Source: Brachypterus glaber (lineage: Eukaryota > Arthropoda > Insecta > Coleoptera > Kateretidae). Taken from it: 64,000 nucleotides of DNA. Under the pieces are notes generated by a model. It made no database searches, had not been told where the DNA came from, and was given only the letters and a program-made list of their open reading frames with translations. The position numbers were made by a program, and so were the translations under genes. Where the stretch lies: NCBI GenBank assembly GCA_958510825.1, contig OY294051.1, forward strand, positions 31,437,667 to 31,501,666, given 5' to 3'. Of this stretch, positions 44,105-56,194 are shown one piece after another (position 1 is the stretch's first letter; the number at the start of each line of letters is the position of its first letter).

Positions 44105-44287
44105 TTTAGCTCTAGAGAGTTTATTTTATCCAATATTCCAAATTGCTTGTTGGTATCTTCTCTTTTATAAGTATGTTAAAACCCCGTAGGGTATAGGATA
44201 AAACGTTTTTAAATTGTGTGATAAAGAAACCAAAAGATAAGGCGTTTTCGGTTATAAAGCCATTTTCGTTATTCAGTGCCCAAACAT

Positions 44288-44992
44288 ACAGGGTGACCAG
44301 TAACTGCCATTTAAGAGATGATCCAAAAAAGTTTCTATAAAGGTTGGTCCGGAAATGAGCCCTAAGGCTGCTACGGCCCTTCGAAGATGACATTGAATGG
44401 AGAACAAAAAAAAAGCATCAATAAAAGTTTAATGCTGCTGGGTAATTCTTCATTTAAAACTAAGCAAAAAAGTATTCTTCACCAAAACACCCAAATTTAA
44501 TATTAATGGAGTAAGCCTTTTAAAAAGTAACGTTTTTGGTGGCACAAAATGTTACTTCCCCTTAATTGTATTTTTCTTGAAAACGGTTGCTCCTACAGTG
44601 TTACATTACATGACTTTTTTCATGTATTTTTACTCAAGGAATCCATTTTTTTAACAAAAAATCAAAAAAGTACACATAAAAAGGTTTTGAGCCAAAATGT
44701 GTTAAGCCTAATACATTTTTCCGTCTAGGGACGCCTCTGGATAAATTCAAAAAAATAAATTAACATAAACTTATTGCCCTTATAAATATTGGTATACATG
44801 AAAAGCTCGTCGCTTTAGCTTAAAGGGTACTAGAGTTATTAATTAAAGACCTTATTTTTATTACAATTTTACAGGGCCGTATCTCCCTTAGAGCTCATTT
44901 GCGGACCAACCTTTATATGAACTTTTTTTGATATTTTTGGATGCAGAATCTCCTCTTAAATTTTAACATGTCAGTTATTGATCACCCTGTAT
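44288..44992. mobile_element. Inverted-repeat element with TACAGGGTGA ends
   Basis: It starts TACAGGGTGACCAGTAACTG and ends with the complement of TACAGGGTGATCAATAACTG. The arms of about 110 bp share AGTTCATATAAAGGTTGGTCCG-type text. The right two thirds recur at 49500-49918 and at 60010-61020. Confidence 0.65.
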
Positions 44993-45289
44993 ATTGACAA
45001 AATATGATATAACATTTTATCAAAAGGTTAGCGAATAAATTTTATGTGACCATCAAAAAGTTTTCGTGTTTTATTTTTTTATTATACTCTTACTTTTATA
45101 AAATCTAATAATTATTTTATGATTGTACCATTTTATCGCACCTTTTAAAGTTGATATTACCTATCAGCAGTAATTGAGTTATAACCAAACGCCAGCAAAA
45201 ATCCGGTTATGATAAAAATAAAAACAGAAACATACACAATGTTTGCAGTTTTAACTATGGCACATATTAAACGAGATAATTATACATCG

Positions 45290-45655
45290 AGAAAATTTCA
45301 TTTAAAGGTGCAATTTCATGTTTCAAGGACTAAAATTAAATACTAAAATGTTAAAAACCAAAATTTCAATTATGCTTGGCGAATTAACGTTAAAAATTAA
45401 GAAAAACTCTCATTTACAGGTACTTCCAAAAATCAATCCTAAGGGAGCTATAGTATCCTAACAATGCACCATTTTTAAAGAGCCATTGTAGCTTTAAGAC
45501 CACTTTTTCGACCTAAAAACTTGTTTTCTCAGTTTTGGATGTAGAATCACCCGACATGATTGAAATTTCTATTTTCAACATTTTAGTATTTAATTTTTAG
45601 TCCTAGAAACGTGAAATTGCACCTTCAAATTAATTTTTCTCGAAAACTATTAATC
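45290..45655. repeat. Inverted repeat, about 90-bp arms
   Basis: GAGAAAATTTCATTTAAAGG, TGCAATTTCATGTTTC, AAGGACTAAAATTAAATACT on the left pair with the region 45560-45650 on the right. The spacer is about 180 bp. Confidence 0.6.
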
Positions 45656-45689
45656 TTACAACAAGAGTACCTTTTTTTATGTATTTAGA

Positions 45690-45930
45690 CCTAAGGAATC
45701 ATGTTCCAATAATAAAGTTACAAAACAGAGACAGAAAAAAGTTTGGGACAAAAAACTGATAAGGCCCCCCGTTTTGCACGCCCCTGGTTTAAATAAGTAC
45801 ATGAAAATAACATACTAGCATGGGCCTTACTAAGGTTAGTTCACATACAAAACCTCGTCGCTCTATCTCAAAGATAGAGTTATTCATTAAAAAACTTATT
45901 TTTATTACAATTTTAAGGGGTCGTTCCTGA
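45690..45930 (+). repeat. Dispersed repeat shared with 15390-15760
   Basis: It contains AAAAAAGTTTGGGACAAAAA, AAATAAGTACATGAAAATAA and AAAACCTCGTCGCTCTATCT. Confidence 0.5.
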
Positions 45931-48139
45931 GAGAAATAGCTGTGACAGAGGGTGAATGGATGGACAACCAAGCAATCCCAGAAGGGTTCAGTTTTTTGCT
46001 TTTGTACGGAACCCTAAAGAGAACAATAATTTAATTTAAAAAATGTTGTACTTTTTTAGGACGCCACTGATAAAACTTGAGAAAAAATAATGCGCTAAAA
46101 TTGAGAACAAAAATAATTTCTAATTATTTTCACCGTTAAACAAAAAGTGAATTTTATTTTCGGTACATGCGCATGAATATAATTCCTTTCTCTAAAAACA
46201 TGAAAATAAATATGTTTTGCATCTGGCCGTCTATAATTTTTTTTGAAATGCTCATATCCTAGTAAACAATTTTTTTCGGGTGTACACTAGGGTGGGAGCG
46301 AATAATAATTTTTTTAGATTGTAATGGGAACTGTGCAAAATATGATTCTTTGGGATCCTCTAAAATAATCATAAAATTTTATGATTGACGTAAGGTCATT
46401 ACCCTGTGCCTAGTTTATTTCAGTTTTTAAAAATTAGATTTTTTTAAATTAAAATTGACGCAGCCGATTCTTGAAATAATCAAGTTTTAAAAATCGTTGA
46501 TCAAGAACTTGGGGAAATTATTATTTTATACAAAATGGAGAAACCAATATGGCAGACAAAAATATCAAAATTTTGATTAAATTTTGCAAGAATTGGTAAA
46601 GAAGGGTTTTCGTGGTCGCTGTTTGCAAATCTATAGTCAAATTTATTTTTAGTAGTATGGCGGATATAAATATAAAAACTTTTATTATATTTTAGAAAAG
46701 TTGTACCCTAAAACCAAAGACAATTTTTAATCTTTGCTAAAACTGTGGGCTGATACGTTCTCGATGAATGCCAAAAATTTAATATTTTTTCCCTGCGTAA
46801 AAGCGGCCTTATTTCGTTTGCATATTTAATAACGTTTGCATAATATGTGTTTGCTTTTAATTTACAAAAGTGCGCAGTCAATTTTTGATAATCGAAATAT
46901 GTTAAATAAAAAATAATGCCAGAGCGTCATTCCAAAACATGTCCCAACCGCAAATTTACATACATAGTAAATGTTATAACAATATTTAACTGTTTTAAGT
47001 TAAAACTGATTTACTGTTTTAGCGATATTTTAAATAGTTTTTTTGGGGTTAAATAGTTTTTTGGGTGATAATCCCAGAAAAATTTGGCTTTTTGGTGGAC
47101 GATTATGATTTGAAAAGGTGAGACAATTAATAATGTAATTTCAGACATACACAGTAAAAAATTAATGTAAAAACCAGTAAGTTATGTAATTTAAAATTAC
47201 AAAATATATCAAATTAATGTAAAATAATTTAAAATTACATAGATTTACATCTGTTATAATAGATAATTATCCATTACGGACTAATTTATTTTACAGATTA
47301 TTTTTTAACGTTTTTATTAACCAATTATTGAACAATATTCCTGACCACGTGTTTATTTCTGTCCAATCATATTACAGTTATATTGGGAATTTTCTAGTGA
47401 GAATCGCTGTAGTATTTTGTTTTTCAGTATTTCTCTTCTACAGCAAGGTTTTATACCTAAAACTAATTAATAATTAAATATGAATATATTACTATTTATA
47501 ATTATTGTTACTAATTTATTATTTACCAAAAAATACCTCAAAATATTCTTGTTATAAAATGTAATGACAGTTTTTATAGGTTGACTTTTATGAACATGCT
47601 TGCAAGCCTAGCGCAGTACCGCGCTAGTCAGTACTGAAGTATATGACTAAACTATTGACAGAACTATAATTTGCAAAAAGGGTGTAGTTTAGAAGTAAAA
47701 TTATTAAGAGAAGTAATAAAACAATTTATATCAATTTGCGATGAAAAAAATATAAAAGTTGGTTTGACATTATAAAAGATTAAAAAATATCTTCCGAATT
47801 ACGCATGATTCTTCGAATTATCGGGAAAAATTCAAAGTTTTCATTCAAATAAGCTGTCAAAGGAAATAATTACTCCTGGGGTATCGCCCCGGTCGTTATT
47901 ATTTTCAGACAGCAAATTTTCATGAAAACAGCTAATTTTTCCCGCATAATTCTCAGCCTCTTGTGTAATTATATATGAAAATTATAATTATATGTCGATC
48001 ATGACATCTTACATATTGTTCTTACAGAAAATTTTACGAATAGGCCTAAGGCAACAGATGTATTTTTTTACAGTGTAGCACACAAAATGTTTTTTAGATA
48101 ACCACGACAAAAATAATACGCATGCGCTGCACTTAAGAG
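45931..48139. other. AT-rich intronic DNA, mostly unrecognised
   Basis: At 47150-47290 a stretch of GTAAAA/TTACAT phrases resembles the left end of the 29205-31974 element. No credible coding frame is seen. Confidence 0.4.
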
Positions 48140-48404
48140 TACACAGAAAAAAAAGGATTTTTTTGAACCAATGACACGTGTCTTTTAATAAGTTCAAAGC
48201 CATATTCTCTTGTTTCAATGCTAGCATTTCTTTGAACTAAAGTTCTTGAATAAAGAGCGCGGATCTTCATTCAAAAACCTTTGCTCTTCATTTAAGGACA
48301 TTGACTTTGGTTTAAAAAAATGCCAGCCTTGAAACAAGAGAACATGGCTTTAAACATATCAAAACTCACATGACCTTGGTTCCAGGAATCCTTTTTTCTG
48401 TGTA
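48140..48404. mobile_element. MITE with TACACAGAAAAAAAAGGATT ends
   Basis: It is 265 bp. The inverted ends TACACAGAAAAAAAAGGATT and TACACAGAAAAAAGGATTCC are followed by mirrored text such as AAAGCCATATTCTCTTGTTT. It lies about 300 bp from the exon at 48705-48887. The open frame 48009-48227 is not credible. Confidence 0.65.
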
Positions 48405-48704
48405 CCAAATGAATGTACTTTCAACTATGGCCTTCTAAAAAAAATAATAACTTATTTTTACGTTTGTTTTTTTTTTTGTAAAAAATAAACTATGTGACAA
48501 AGTATTTTATATTGGCTGAAGTATTTTTTACTAAATTAAAACATTCTTTAGGTGAAAGTAAAAAACCTTTGTAAAAGAAAGCAAATTAAGATTTCATGTA
48601 TTCCAGCTGGAGTTTTTTACTTAGGAAAAATCTTGCGTTTTGGTTAAAATACACACACAAGTTCCCTTTTTCCAAGAATACTAACGAAAGGGTTATATAC
48701 TTAC

Positions 48705-48887
48705 TTCTATGGCTTCCTTCACTTCACTCCCTGAGGATGGATTCGTCCCAGATACCAGCACAAATTTGTCCCAATTGAACGATTTTAAAAGTCCGATGAC
48801 ACTCTTCGAGACTTTACTGGAAGGCGTCAGTGTTCTCGCAAAAGTGGTGAATACTTTTTTATCCGATACACGTGTGTCGCTGCATTT
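48705..48887 (-). CDS. Receptor-type guanylate cyclase, extracellular-domain exon (upstream of the three)
   Basis: This is a 183-bp internal exon, phase 0 at both ends, encoding 61 residues. On the minus strand it starts after a pyrimidine-rich tract ending in TTACAG and ends at GAA followed by GTAAGT. It begins K-C-S-D and contains FARTLTPSSKVSKSVIGLL, then a FNWDKFVLV strand and SSGSEVKEAIE at the end. This pattern (a Cys, then an F.RT.P...K..KS...LL run, then a W.KF.L strand) is the second lobe start of the ANF-receptor ligand-binding domain of membrane guanylate cyclases, which make cGMP after peptide binding outside the cell. Residue similarity is from memory of the family, not a search. 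The phase joins directly to the exon at 36862-36979. The signal peptide and kinase-like and cyclase domains are not in the window. It could be another ANF-receptor-fold protein, but the three-exon sequence fits cyclases best. Confidence 0.85.
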
Positions 48888-48889
48888 CT

Positions 48890-49499
48890 GTAACAAAATA
48901 AAACATAAACAAGCTGAAAAGGACGGGTGGTAATATTTTTAAATCGCTAAATCGAAAACTAATAGTTTGCGTCATGTATTATAAAATTTTACTCTCTCAA
49001 CATCAGATTTTCAAAATAAACACATAAAAAGAACGAGAAATGGCTATGCTACCTTTTGTAGTCCAGGATCTACACTTCTAAAAGTTTATCTAGAATTATA
49101 ATTATGTGTCCACTGTTGTGTAGAAACAAATTTTATTTATAAATGCTAAGAAGGGACCAAAATAAGTATTTTCCACTTGGGTAATGATTTGCCATAATGC
49201 TGCATCATTACCCCAGTGAAAAACATGTTATGATGCTTAAAATCCCTTGTGTTAAATTTTTTTAAATAATATTGCTCCAAGACAAATTTCGGTGGCTCTA
49301 GTTTAAATTCATACATTATTTTAGACATTCATATAAACAATTATTTTATTATTCAAATGATCTATACACATGTCATGAAGAGTTATTATCTTCTGAATTT
49401 ATTAGTTTTTCAGTCTTTGTCGGGGTAATTAAATATAGTCGATTTCTTCAGAAATATACCGGTCTAAAAGCATTGTCAAATAAATTTAATATTGACTTA
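48890..49499. other. Intronic DNA without recognised features
   Basis: A dyad near 49165-49230 pairs TTTTCCACTTGGGTAATGAT with ATCATTACCCCAGTGAAAAA. The open frame 49146-49328 lies over it. Confidence 0.4.
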
Positions 49500-49921
49500 A
49501 TTTATTACTTTTTGAAAAGGGTTGCTCCTACAGTGTTACACTATATGACATTTTGTATGTATTTTTACTCAAAAAATCCAAAAAAACTATACTACACATA
49601 AAAAAGTTTGGGGCAAAAATGTGTTAAGACTCACATATACCGTCCGTTTTGTACGCCTCTGAATTAATTTAAAAAAAATAAATTAACATAAACTTATTGC
49701 CCTTATTAATACTAGTATACATGCAAAAACTCGTCGCTCTAGCTTAAAGGGTACCAGAGTTATTAATTAAAAACCTTATTTTTATTACATTTTTAACGGG
49801 CCGTAGCACCCTAAGCTTAGGGTTCTATCCGGACCAACCTTTATTGGAACTTTTTTTGATATTTTTGAATGTAGAGTCACCTCTTAAATTTTGGCATGCC
49901 AGTTATTGATCACCATGTATA
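49500..49921 (+). repeat. Copy of the 44288-44992 element, right part
   Basis: From GGGTTGCTCCTACAGTGTTA to CCAGTTATTGATCACCATGT it follows 44580-44990 closely. Confidence 0.65.
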
Positions 49922-51356
49922 ATGCATTTCCTTTGAAAGATATGAATGGATTCACGTTATTTAAATAGTTTCCGAGATTGAATCCGTTTAATGGCACTTT
50001 TGGAAAATGAGATTTTGAAATGTAGGAGATATTAGTTTGCAAGGATCAAGTATATTTTATGATTTACCCACAGAATATCGTATTTTTCGTCGAATTGTTC
50101 GTCCTAATATCGGATTTTTTTCTATAAAACTCTCTGCCGTTCCTTTTATTAATTTACTTATTACATCGGCACTTAGTGCTACTAAGAGTGACGATGTATT
50201 GAAATCTTCGCCGAAAAGTCAAAATCTTTGACCACGTTTTTTTCACATTTCTCGCGTTTTAGACCATTCTGAGTCGAAATCAGTAAAAAAAATTTTTGCG
50301 TCCGTCTGTCTGTCTGTGTGTAAACTCTCTATTTCCATTTCTACATGAGATATCGACTTGCGGTTTTTTGCATATTGTTTCTTATCGTATTCCGAAGAGC
50401 TGATTAGATTTTGGGGGTAAACAATTGGGGGTAAGGGGGTAAAAATAGAGTAAAACTCCTATTTTTAGCGTTTTTTTTTTGTTTATAATTAAGGCAATTA
50501 TTATTGTAATTGGTTAATTTATACACTTATATAAAAGATAATTTTAAATTGGTCAAAAAATGTTATAAACAACGTTTTCCTAAAACTCATTGTTTTCGAG
50601 ATATTGGCGTTTAAAGCAGTAAAAGGTTTTTTTAGCATATCTCACATATTTTAACCCGATTTCAAAAAATTACATTTTAAATAAAAGCTCTTTTTAAGCC
50701 CTATAAAAAATGTTATATACAGTTTTTTGCTAGAATATAATGTTTTAAAGATACAGCATTTAAAATCAAACAAAACACCTAGTTTGAAATTTGCAAACTA
50801 GATGGCTCTAGTGTACAATATTGCCGATGTTTTGACAGGATGCTTGCAACGTTTCATCTAGTTATTAATTAGTCTAGTTAGACTAAAACGAGCGAAGCGC
50901 CAAATATTTAGGAGCTCTTATTTGGTGCTTAGCTCGTTTGGTTTTAGTTAAATCATTTTATTATTATGAATAAATATTAGGATTCATTAAATAAAAATAA
51001 ATTCAGTCCGGATTAATACCTGTTAAAAATGTTTCTTTACCGTTTGGCGTATATTTATGGTAGAAATTCTTAAATTTTAGTATCAGGATCAACTTTGGCG
51101 GATTTTCGACACGGGTTAGAATCTTTTGATCATTTTGAAATTTGGCACATAATTTTGTATGCTCAAAAGGAAAACAAAATAGATTTCAAGCCCTTTAAAT
51201 TTTTCACTTGTACAAAACTTACAGATAATTTTTTTCAACAATTTTTTACGATTTATGGGTAATTTTACGAATTTTAGGGGCCCAGAATTTTCTAGTTACA
51301 CCTAAATAAAAATTTTAAGATAATAAAAAAATATAAGGTCCTCCCTAATATACACA
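49922..51356. other. Intronic DNA with a short hairpin
   Basis: A hairpin at 50880-50948 pairs GACTAAAACGAGCGAAGCGC with its complement. The text CGTCCGTCTGTCTGTCTGTG near 50300 is a low-complexity phrase. No credible coding frame. Confidence 0.4.
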
Positions 51357-52496
51357 TTAGGGTGACCCAACAAATTGAAAAATTTGAAGGTCTCACCCCT
51401 TAAATTTGTTCATTGGAGTAAGAGTATCATTCCTGATTTTTTTCAGAATTTTTGAAAAAAATCTAGAGGTCGCTCACATCCATTTTTTAAAAAGATGTGT
51501 TTCTTATGCTTTTTTATTTTTTTAAGGCTGAAGGATTTTTTATTTAAATCTTTTTAACATGCGTAGTATAAAGGGATGGTAAATGGATAACCTCAAAAAA
51601 AAATCAGAAAGTTTTCTTTTAAAATGGCGGAGGTGTGCCCTTTTAAGTTTGAAAATCGACTACATTGCTTCATTTTAGGCGTAATGATAGGCACAAAAAT
51701 TTTTTTCCTTGTCTTAAAACATGGTGCTTTTAGCCTAATATGTCCCTACATAAAAACCACTATAATTTTTTTTATTGGATATACGGGGTATCCAGAAAAA
51801 AATAATATATATATTTTTTTAACATTTTTGTGAGATAACTTCGGTTTTTAGGCCATTTAGTTTTAATTTTCAAAGTTTTTTGTCTTTAGATAAATTCCGA
51901 AATATACATACATAAAATCTGTAGTATTTTTTTATTGGATATACAAGACGCCCAGAAAAAAAAATTAAATATATACATCCAATAAAAAAATTACTACCTA
52001 CACATTTTATGTTTGTATATATCAGAAATTGTATAGAGACAAAAAAAACTTAAAAAAAAATAAATATGTGCAATAAAAAAATGATGGTGGTTTTTATGTG
52101 GGGACATATTGGGCTACATGCACAATATTTTAAGACAATGAAAAAAAATTGTGCCTTTCATTACGCCTAAAACGAAGCAATGAGGTGCATTTTCGAACTT
52201 AAAAAGTCACATCTCGGCCATTTTGAAATTAAACATTCTGATTTTTTCGAGGTTATCCATTTACTATCCCTTTATACAGTGCCGTGTTAAAAAGATTTAA
52301 TTAAAAAATTCTTCGGCCTTAAAAATAATAAAAAAGCAAAAGAAACATATCTTTTTAAAAAATGGCTGTGAGCGACCGCTTAATTTTTTTCAAAAATTCT
52401 GAAAAAATTCAGGGATGGTACTCTTACCCCATTGAAAAAATTTAAGGGGTGAGACCTCCAAATTTTTCAATTTGAAATTTTGGTGGGTCACCCTAA
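51357..52496. mobile_element. Foldback element, 1.14 kb, with 6-bp duplication TACACA
   Basis: The ends are TTAGGGTGACCCAACAAATT and, from the right, TTAGGGTGACCCACCAAAAT. TACACA stands directly outside both ends (51351-51356 and 52497-52502). The arms are about 500 bp, diverged by roughly 10-15 per cent by eye. It has no coding frame; 51624-51833 is a translation of the left arm. Confidence 0.75.
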
Positions 52497-52507
52497 TACA
52501 CATGTAC

Positions 52508-54087
52508 ATATGGGTATTTCTGTACGAATCCATACCACCTTGGTGATTGAATGTCACGGATTTTCGTTAAACTTTTTTTATATTATCACCACTCTAATAC
52601 TAAAAGCCTTATGCAAAAAAAAGAGTTTAAAAAAATTTTTTGGCTGAGATATGATTTTTTTAAAATTTTGTAATTTTTCAATTTTTGACGATAAAGAAAA
52701 CAGCTTTATTTTCAATTTATTACTATAAGTCTGACAATTTTAATCCAAATTTGATGAAATTTGGTGCACCCATGTAATCTTAGATGACAATCTTGAATTT
52801 TTTATAATTTTTTTTAATAGTGGGTTTCTGCTCTTCTTCTTCTTCTTCAAAAATATTTTTTTACGTTTTTTTATAACTATGTTTAACCCGATTTTTCGTA
52901 AAGTGCCCCCCCTACGATTTTTCTCAAATTTTGGTCAAATGTACTTCTAAGTGTCCTTTTTTCAATGACGTAAAATTTATTCTGGGCAAATTAGGTTTAC
53001 TATATACTTTAGCCATTTTAAATTTTTACGACAATGAGGAATTGTGCTGGAAATAGCTGTTTTACAAAAAAAGGCACATATTATTTTTTATATGTTTTTA
53101 ATAGTTTAGGTCAAATGCTTCATTTTAAGACAAAAACAAAATAATTAATTGTTGGTTTTTTTCAAAAAAGGCGCAAGTCCACAATTTTATTACTTTTTTA
53201 TTTCTATATATTTTGTAGGCGTTTTTTTTCTGGTGTAAACGTTAGCTTACGTTAAATACTAAGACTTTAACATCAAAAACTATTTTTATTTTTTTTTTAG
53301 CACAATATGTTTTTTGATTTTGTTTTTGATGTTAAAAATGCCTGAAAGTTGGTAAACTGTCAGAGTAAGAAACTTTTTTTTTGTTATAAATCTTTTTTTA
53401 ATTTTACAAAATATATAGAAATAAAAAAGTAATAAAATTGTGGACTTGCGCCTTTTTTGAAAAAAAACCAACAATTAATTATTTTGTTTTTGTCTTAAAA
53501 TGAAGCATTTGACCTAAACTATTAAAAACATATAAAAAATAATATGTGCCTTTTTTTGTAAAACAGCTATTTCCAGCACAATTCCTCATTGTCGTAAAAA
53601 TTTAAAATGGCTAAAGTATATAGTAAACCTAATTTGCCCAGAATAAATTTTACGTCATTGAAAAAAGGACACTTAGAAGTACATTTGACTAAAATTTGAG
53701 AAAAATCGGGTTAAACATAGTTATAAAAAAACGTAAAAAAATATTTTTGAAGAAGAAGAAGAGCAGAAACCCACTATTAAAAAAAAATTATAAAAAATTC
53801 AAGATTGTCATCTAAGTTTACATGGGTGCACCAAATTTCATCAAATTTGGATTAAAATTGTCAGACTTATAGTAATAAATTGAAAATAAAGCTGTTTTCT
53901 TTATCGTCAAAAATTGAAAAATTACAAAATTTTAAAAAAATCATATCTCGGCCAAAATTTTTTTTTAAATTCTTTTTTTTTGCATAAGGCTTTTAGTATT
54001 AGAGTGGTGATAATATAAAAAAAGTTTAACGAAAATCCGTGACATTCAATCACCAAGGTGGTATGGATTCGTACAGAAATACCCATA
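52508..54087. mobile_element. Large near-perfect palindrome, 1.58 kb
   Basis: The left arm 52508-53217 and right arm 53405-54087 are nearly identical; by eye they differ by scattered bases, small A-run indels and one 20-odd-bp block (about 52890-52915) missing from the right arm. The spacer of 187 bp has its own small dyad (TTTAACATCAAAAAC with its complement). The frame at 53286-53474 is not credible. The outer end is ATATGGGTATTTCTGTACGA. Confidence 0.8.
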
Positions 54088-54834
54088 TATCATTAGTGTT
54101 ATAAAATAGGAATGTGAATTATTACCAATAAAAGCGTGTACGCGCTTTTAAAAGCTTTTAAAAGCTCATGCTGCGGTCGTTGGTGCACATCCAAATAGCG
54201 ACTAACACTAAGCTTTTTTAATCTCGGCGTAATATTAAGCGGCTTATAATGAAAGTTACTGACCTAGGTTATAATTTAATACTATTTATATTCTGTGAAC
54301 CAAGCTACTTTTAATTAGACAGCACGCCTGCCTCAATAATTTATTTGGGAAAATAAAATTCCAGGCTGGTATAATACCAGTGGTATTTAATGCTTTTTAT
54401 AATTTTAGAGTGCCTTTCTTAGTTTTTGCACACTTGTCCCTAAGACTAAGGTCACTTGATAGGTTGTTATTTATTGAGTTGATTTTTTTGGCAGTTTGGT
54501 AAGATTGGTTAGTTTGGAGTCCAAACTTTGGACGTTTTAAAAAACTATATATAATTTTAACCCAAAACATTCATTTGCATTAAATTATTCAATATTTCGT
54601 GGTAAAATTGTTTTTTTTTTCGATTTAGTTAAAAATTGCTTTATGAACTTGTCTTGACTATTTCGACTATTAACTTCTTGCCTCGTCTATCAATAGTCTC
54701 GAAGATTGACTTGGCGTCACATCTGGAGCTATAATGGTGCCATTCTGTACTTAAAATATTATTGTCTTGTTACTTTCTCAACCTCGTATCTCCAAACAAT
54801 TGCAATACAGCGTAACTTATAAACTATTTGGCAT
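54088..54834. other. Intronic DNA without recognised features
   Basis: Short dyad AGCGCTTTTAAAAGCTTTTAAAAGCT-type text lies near 54145-54170. No coding frame. Confidence 0.4.
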
Positions 54835-55251
54835 AATTAATGGAGCTCTCTACAACTAGAATTATGAAACAAAAGACGTCTACCCTATCTCTATCTCATT
54901 TGTGCTACACTTTCCAGCCAACCAAATAAATACTGTATTTGTATTTATACAACAAATACAGTATTTATTTGGTTGGCCGAAGAGTGTAGCACTGAGCGGC
55001 ACGAACGAACATAGCTAATGTGAATCTATAGAATAAGATAATTCTACTAAAATTTAGATGGCGCCAGTAATTTCTTTAATAAAAATACTATAGTTACACT
55101 TTTCGCCCGGCCAAGTAAATATTGTATTTGTTCAACAAAGAACAAATACAGAATTTGTTTGGTTGGGTGGAAGTGGGAGTATGTATGTCTTCTATCCTTT
55201 TTGGGTAGAACTTTTGTCCCTGTCTAATCTAACGGGAGAAATCGCCATTGG
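54835..55251. mobile_element. Double-hairpin MITE, copy 2
   Basis: It matches 25878-26287 from AATGGAGCTCTCT to GAGAAATCGCCATT. The main hairpin is at 54900-54991 and keeps its 40-bp arms with changes at the loop and one or two positions. The flanks differ, so this is an independent insertion. Confidence 0.75.
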
Positions 55252-55316
55252 AGTTTGTATTAGTGCAGGAAACCAAAATTTTTTTTTGAGACACAAGTAG
55301 AAAGTAACGACGATAT

Positions 55317-55739
55317 ATCGTCACTCAAAGTGCATAAAGGTCGTATGTCAAAATGTTACTTTTTTGTTTTAAATTGTAGGAAACCTCAATGAAATTACTA
55401 GAGGCCGTCGCCGATGCATTGATTTCAGTAAACGCGTGTGCAACTCCCGCTTCGTGTAGAGTACCAGTCAACTAGATGCCGGAAATACGTTACTGCAGTA
55501 ACGTATTTGCGGCATCTAGTTAACTGGAACTCTACACGAGGCGGGTGTTTCACACCGGTATACTATACGGCGACAGCTTATAGAAATGACATTAAGCTTT
55601 ACACAGAGTAAATTTTAATGGTTACTCTATTTAAAGGCCCTACTAAATTGTGTCGTTTTATTAAAATGCCACAATTTAGCACCAAAATAAAACAAAGTAA
55701 AAATTTTGACATGCGACCTTTTGCACTTTGAGTGACGAT
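55317..55739. mobile_element. Palindromic MITE with ATCGTCACTCAAAGTGCA ends and a central hairpin
   Basis: Outer ends ATCGTCACTCAAAGTGCA mirror each other, followed by AAAGGTCG.ATGTCAAAATG. In the centre (about 55455-55545) a 40-bp-arm hairpin pairs CGTGTAGAGTACCAGTCAAC, TAGATGCCGGAAATACGTTA with its complement almost perfectly. 423 bp, no coding frame. Confidence 0.75.
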
Positions 55740-56194
55740 CTTTGTCTGTAGGCAATACCTACATTCTAAAACAGTCGTGAAAAAAATATATTCTGCGGTT
55801 TTGCCGCTGAAAAAAACAATTTTCGATAAGCTTTAGGGATCAATTTAGCCCGACACTTTTAATAGTCTTGGCGGGGGAGGCGATGATTTTAATTAAACTG
55901 TTGTAAACAAGTAAATGCCACGCCGTTATATTCAATCAAAGCCAATAAGTTATGGTTTAATGAACTTGAGAAACTGTCTCGAAAGCGTCAACAAGTGGAG
56001 AGTACACCTTTCATAATAATCTCAGAGCTGGTAAATGTTTTTAACTAGATTCACACCATCTAGCGGCAGCTTGCTGCTGCCAGCTACGGTTGTCAAAAAA
56101 CCGCTGGATGAAGTGACCCTATTTTTAACAAGTTACTTTCTCCCAGAAAGTCCTACACAGTAAAAAATCCAGGTAACTTTTTAAGCGACTTCCA
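55740..56194. other. Intronic DNA without recognised features
   Basis: I saw no credible coding frame or repeat arms. Confidence 0.35.

Larger units (their letters stand above)
36980..48704 (-). other. Intron of the guanylate cyclase gene, 11.7 kb
   Basis: The flanking exons are both phase 0 at this junction and join to a sensible protein. The intron contains a non-LTR RNase H fragment, an inverted-repeat element with a possible exon on the opposite strand, and several MITEs, each listed separately. Confidence 0.8.

Noticed and set aside
48709..48933. 74-codon plus-strand frame
   Set aside because: It is the antisense of the guanylate cyclase exon at 48705-48887.
50880..50948. GAGCGAAGCGCC as another apex mini-hairpin
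   Set aside because: Here the GC-rich phrase lies within the stem, paired with its complement, not at the tip.
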